Below, piece after piece: positions 32,891-34,134 of a stretch of 34,134 bases of DNA (the first letter of the stretch is position 1; each line of letters begins with the position of its first letter). The position numbers and the translations under genes are program-made. The stretch covers positions 1 through 34,134 of the forward strand of contig NZ_FNZG01000010.1 in the NCBI RefSeq assembly GCF_900109195.1. The letters run 5' to 3'. This DNA is from Pseudooceanicola nitratireducens. GTDB lineage: Bacteria; Pseudomonadota; Alphaproteobacteria; Rhodobacterales; Rhodobacteraceae. A model generated the notes under the pieces. The model did no database searches and was not told where the DNA came from. It worked only from the letters and a program-made list of their open reading frames with translations.

Positions 32891-32911
32891 GGGCTCTCGT
32901 GGGGAGAGTCC
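32891..32911 (+). promoter_or_regulatory. Hairpin covering the ribosome-binding site of the next gene
   Basis: GGGCTCTC (32891-32898) can pair with GAGAGTCC (32904-32911), one G-U pair, and the GGGGAG ribosome-binding site (32901-32906) lies partly in the stem. It could limit translation of the gene at 32916. Confidence 0.35.
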
Positions 32912-32915
32912 GAAC

Positions 32916-33230
32916 ATGTCGATAGCGCGCAACCAGATCCTGATCACCATCGATGGTGTCAAAGACCTGTCCGAACAGGGCATCGCGTTCCGCTGCCGGT
33001 ATGAACTCGTGGGGTTCACGGACGATGGCAAGCCGCGCTACCAGTGCATCTACCTGCGCGAGGGTGAGCCGGAAGCCATTCTGGTCTCGACCCGGATCAC
33101 CCCGCACGGGCCTGAGCCGCGGTATTTCAACATATGGCCAGGGCTCTTCAAACATCATCTCGAGTTCGGTGACGGGCGCGATCTGCGCTTTGGTCCTGAC
33201 TACAGCATCACCCTCGAGGAGCGCGGCTGA
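32916..33230 (+). CDS. Conserved hypothetical protein of the transfer region
   Basis: A 104-aa soluble protein: [22 protein letters not shown], then [27 protein letters not shown] split by a linker, and [23 protein letters not shown]. No domain recognised. It has GGGGAG 9 bases upstream. The lytic transglycosylase gene starts inside its 3' end in another frame, and the pair may be co-translated. Its position suggests a link to conjugation, but nothing in the sequence shows a function. Confidence 0.65.
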   Translation: MSIARNQILITIDGVKDLSEQGIAFRCRYELVGFTDDGKPRYQCIYLREGEPEAILVSTRITPHGPEPRYFNIWPGLFKHHLEFGDGRDLRFGPDYSITLEERG

Positions 33231-33867
33231 CGTTATCGCCTTCGGCCGCGACGGCACAGCCCGGACTTCGGGCTGGACCTTTCACGGTGAGCGCCCTGCC
33301 TGGGCTGGTTTGGAACATAGCGCTGAAGCCGAGGTCGTTCTGGCCTCGTTGGACGCCACGCCGCCTTCCAGTCCCGACGACACCCTCTCCCTGATCCGCA
33401 CGACTGCCGTCCGCCACCAGGGGAACCGTGCCCTGCGGCAGGTCAGCCTTGATGCGGACGACTGGCAAATTCTGTTCCGCGCCCTGGTCGAGGCTGAAAG
33501 CAGCTACAACCCGACCGCCGTCAGCCCCAAGGGCGCTTATGGTTTGGGCCAACTGATGCCGGACACGGCCCGCAGCCTCGGGGTCGATCCGTACGATCCT
33601 TCCCAAAACTTAGACGGCGCGGCGCGCTACCTGCTCGCGCAGCTCGCCACGTTCAAGGACATCGACTTGGCGCTGGCAGCCTACAACGCCGGGCCGCATC
33701 GCGTGGTCGAATATTCCGGTATCCCACCCTTCGCCGAGACCCGCGACTACATCGCGCGCATCCACCGGATCCGCTCCCGGCTTGCAGGTACGCCTGTTTC
33801 CGCGCCGGACATCCGTGTTGCCGACCGGGAGCCTGCCCGCGCACCGGCCCTCATCGAACTTCAGTAA
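33169..33867 (+). CDS. Lytic transglycosylase, VirB1-like
   Basis: A 232-aa protein if started at the GTG at 33169. That start gives a short hydrophobic signal-like N-terminus ([20 protein letters not shown]) and overlaps the preceding gene by 62 bases; the frame is open further upstream, so the start is uncertain. The SLT domain (about 98-210) has the catalytic Glu 110 in [26 protein letters not shown] and [13 protein letters not shown]. It cleaves peptidoglycan to let a type IV secretion channel cross the wall. It directly precedes the pilin gene, as virB1/virB2 or the trb equivalents do. Confidence 0.85.
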   Translation: MTGAICALVLTTASPSRSAADVIAFGRDGTARTSGWTFHGERPAWAGLEHSAEAEVVLASLDATPPSSPDDTLSLIRTTAVRHQGNRALRQVSLDADDWQILFRALVEAESSYNPTAVSPKGAYGLGQLMPDTARSLGVDPYDPSQNLDGAARYLLAQLATFKDIDLALAAYNAGPHRVVEYSGIPPFAETRDYIARIHRIRSRLAGTPVSAPDIRVADREPARAPALIELQ

Positions 33868-33883
33868 AACAAGGGAACTTCGC

Positions 33884-34134
33884 ATGCTTCGACATCGCCT
33901 CAGCCGCCTCTTGCCTGTCGCCACAACCCTGGCGGCTTTCGCAACGCCCGCCCTCGCGCAAGACTTGTCACCCATCCAGACCATGCTGGAAACCGTCGAG
34001 GCGGCGCTGACCGGTCCCATCGGGATCGCGGTTGCCACACTCGCGGTCATCGGCACCGGTTTCATGTGCATGATGGGACGGCTGAACTGGGGCTGGTTCG
34101 CCTCGGTCATCATCGGGATCGTGCTGATCTTCTC
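33884..34134 (+). CDS. trbC: TrbC/VirB2-type pilin (5' part, runs off window)
   Basis: The first 83 codons of a TrbC/VirB2-like protein. The signal peptide runs MLRHRLSRLLPVATTLAAF to a likely cut after ALA; the mature chain has a hydrophobic segment at about 44-63 (GPIGIAVATLAVIGTGFMCM), a short MGRLNWGW loop and a second hydrophobic segment beginning at about 72. This two-helix topology is typical of conjugative pilins. AAGGGA sits 8 bases upstream of the ATG, 16 bases after the transglycosylase stop. The gene continues beyond the window, presumably into the rest of a type IV secretion operon. Confidence 0.85.
   Translation, partial: MLRHRLSRLLPVATTLAAFATPALAQDLSPIQTMLETVEAALTGPIGIAVATLAVIGTGFMCMMGRLNWGWFASVIIGIVLIF

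Noticed and set aside
32829-33257. 142-aa minus-strand frame opposite the 104-aa transfer-region gene
   Set aside because: The plus-strand gene has a good ribosome-binding site and lies in the transfer gene run; the antisense frame has neither support.

Overview
The window looks like part of a large plasmid or integrative conjugative element from a GC-rich alphaproteobacterium, most likely Rhodobacteraceae. That is an inference from two things: the backbone families present (ParB-like nuclease protein, strawberry-notch helicase/methyltransferase, toprim protein, DUF2493, DUF3768, DUF6878, DUF6915, trb-type transfer genes) and the Paracoccus/Rhodobacter-like look of the ETF genes. No rRNA, tRNA or CRISPR array was seen.

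Layout. (1) 1-14.1 kb is element backbone. It holds an AAA+/DUF4143 ATPase divergent from a small HTH protein, then a long minus-strand series: ParB-like protein, DUF3768, several small conserved proteins, a 1465-aa methyltransferase-helicase, a toprim protein coupled to it by an ATGA overlap, and a DUF2493 protein. Many gaps carry inverted repeats. Two gaps carry homologous hairpins with compensatory base changes. (2) 14.1-31.4 kb is a catabolic island of visibly lower GC. On the minus strand, counting back from 20 kb, are an IclR regulator, acyl-CoA dehydrogenase, iron-type alcohol dehydrogenase, CaiB-type CoA-transferase, AraC regulator and thioesterase. On the plus strand are an aldehyde dehydrogenase and a two-domain enoyl-CoA hydratase/3-hydroxyacyl-CoA dehydrogenase, then a decayed IS5-family element, then an HSL-type esterase, a cyclohexanone-type Baeyer-Villiger monooxygenase, an SDR alcohol dehydrogenase, etfB, etfA and a PcaF-type thiolase. 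(3) 31.4-34.1 kb returns to backbone: a small XRE repressor, small conserved proteins, a secreted Cys-rich TrbM-like protein, a VirB1-type lytic transglycosylase and the start of a TrbC/VirB2 pilin gene that runs off the window.

Read together, the island encodes every step from cyclohexanol to central metabolism: cyclohexanol -> cyclohexanone (SDR) -> epsilon-caprolactone (BVMO) -> 6-hydroxyhexanoate (esterase) -> 6-oxohexanoate (Fe-ADH) -> adipate (ALDH) -> adipyl-CoA (CoA-transferase) -> 2,3-dehydroadipyl-CoA (ACAD with its own ETF) -> 3-oxoadipyl-CoA (hydratase/dehydrogenase) -> succinyl-CoA + acetyl-CoA (thiolase). Enzyme families are read from motifs. The exact substrates are inferred from gene context; a C5 route (cyclopentanone to glutarate) is the main alternative. 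The upstream half parallels the known chn pathway, but it uses an iron-type rather than zinc-type hydroxyacid dehydrogenase, carries the adipate beta-oxidation half, and lies between conjugation/backbone genes, so it may be mobile.
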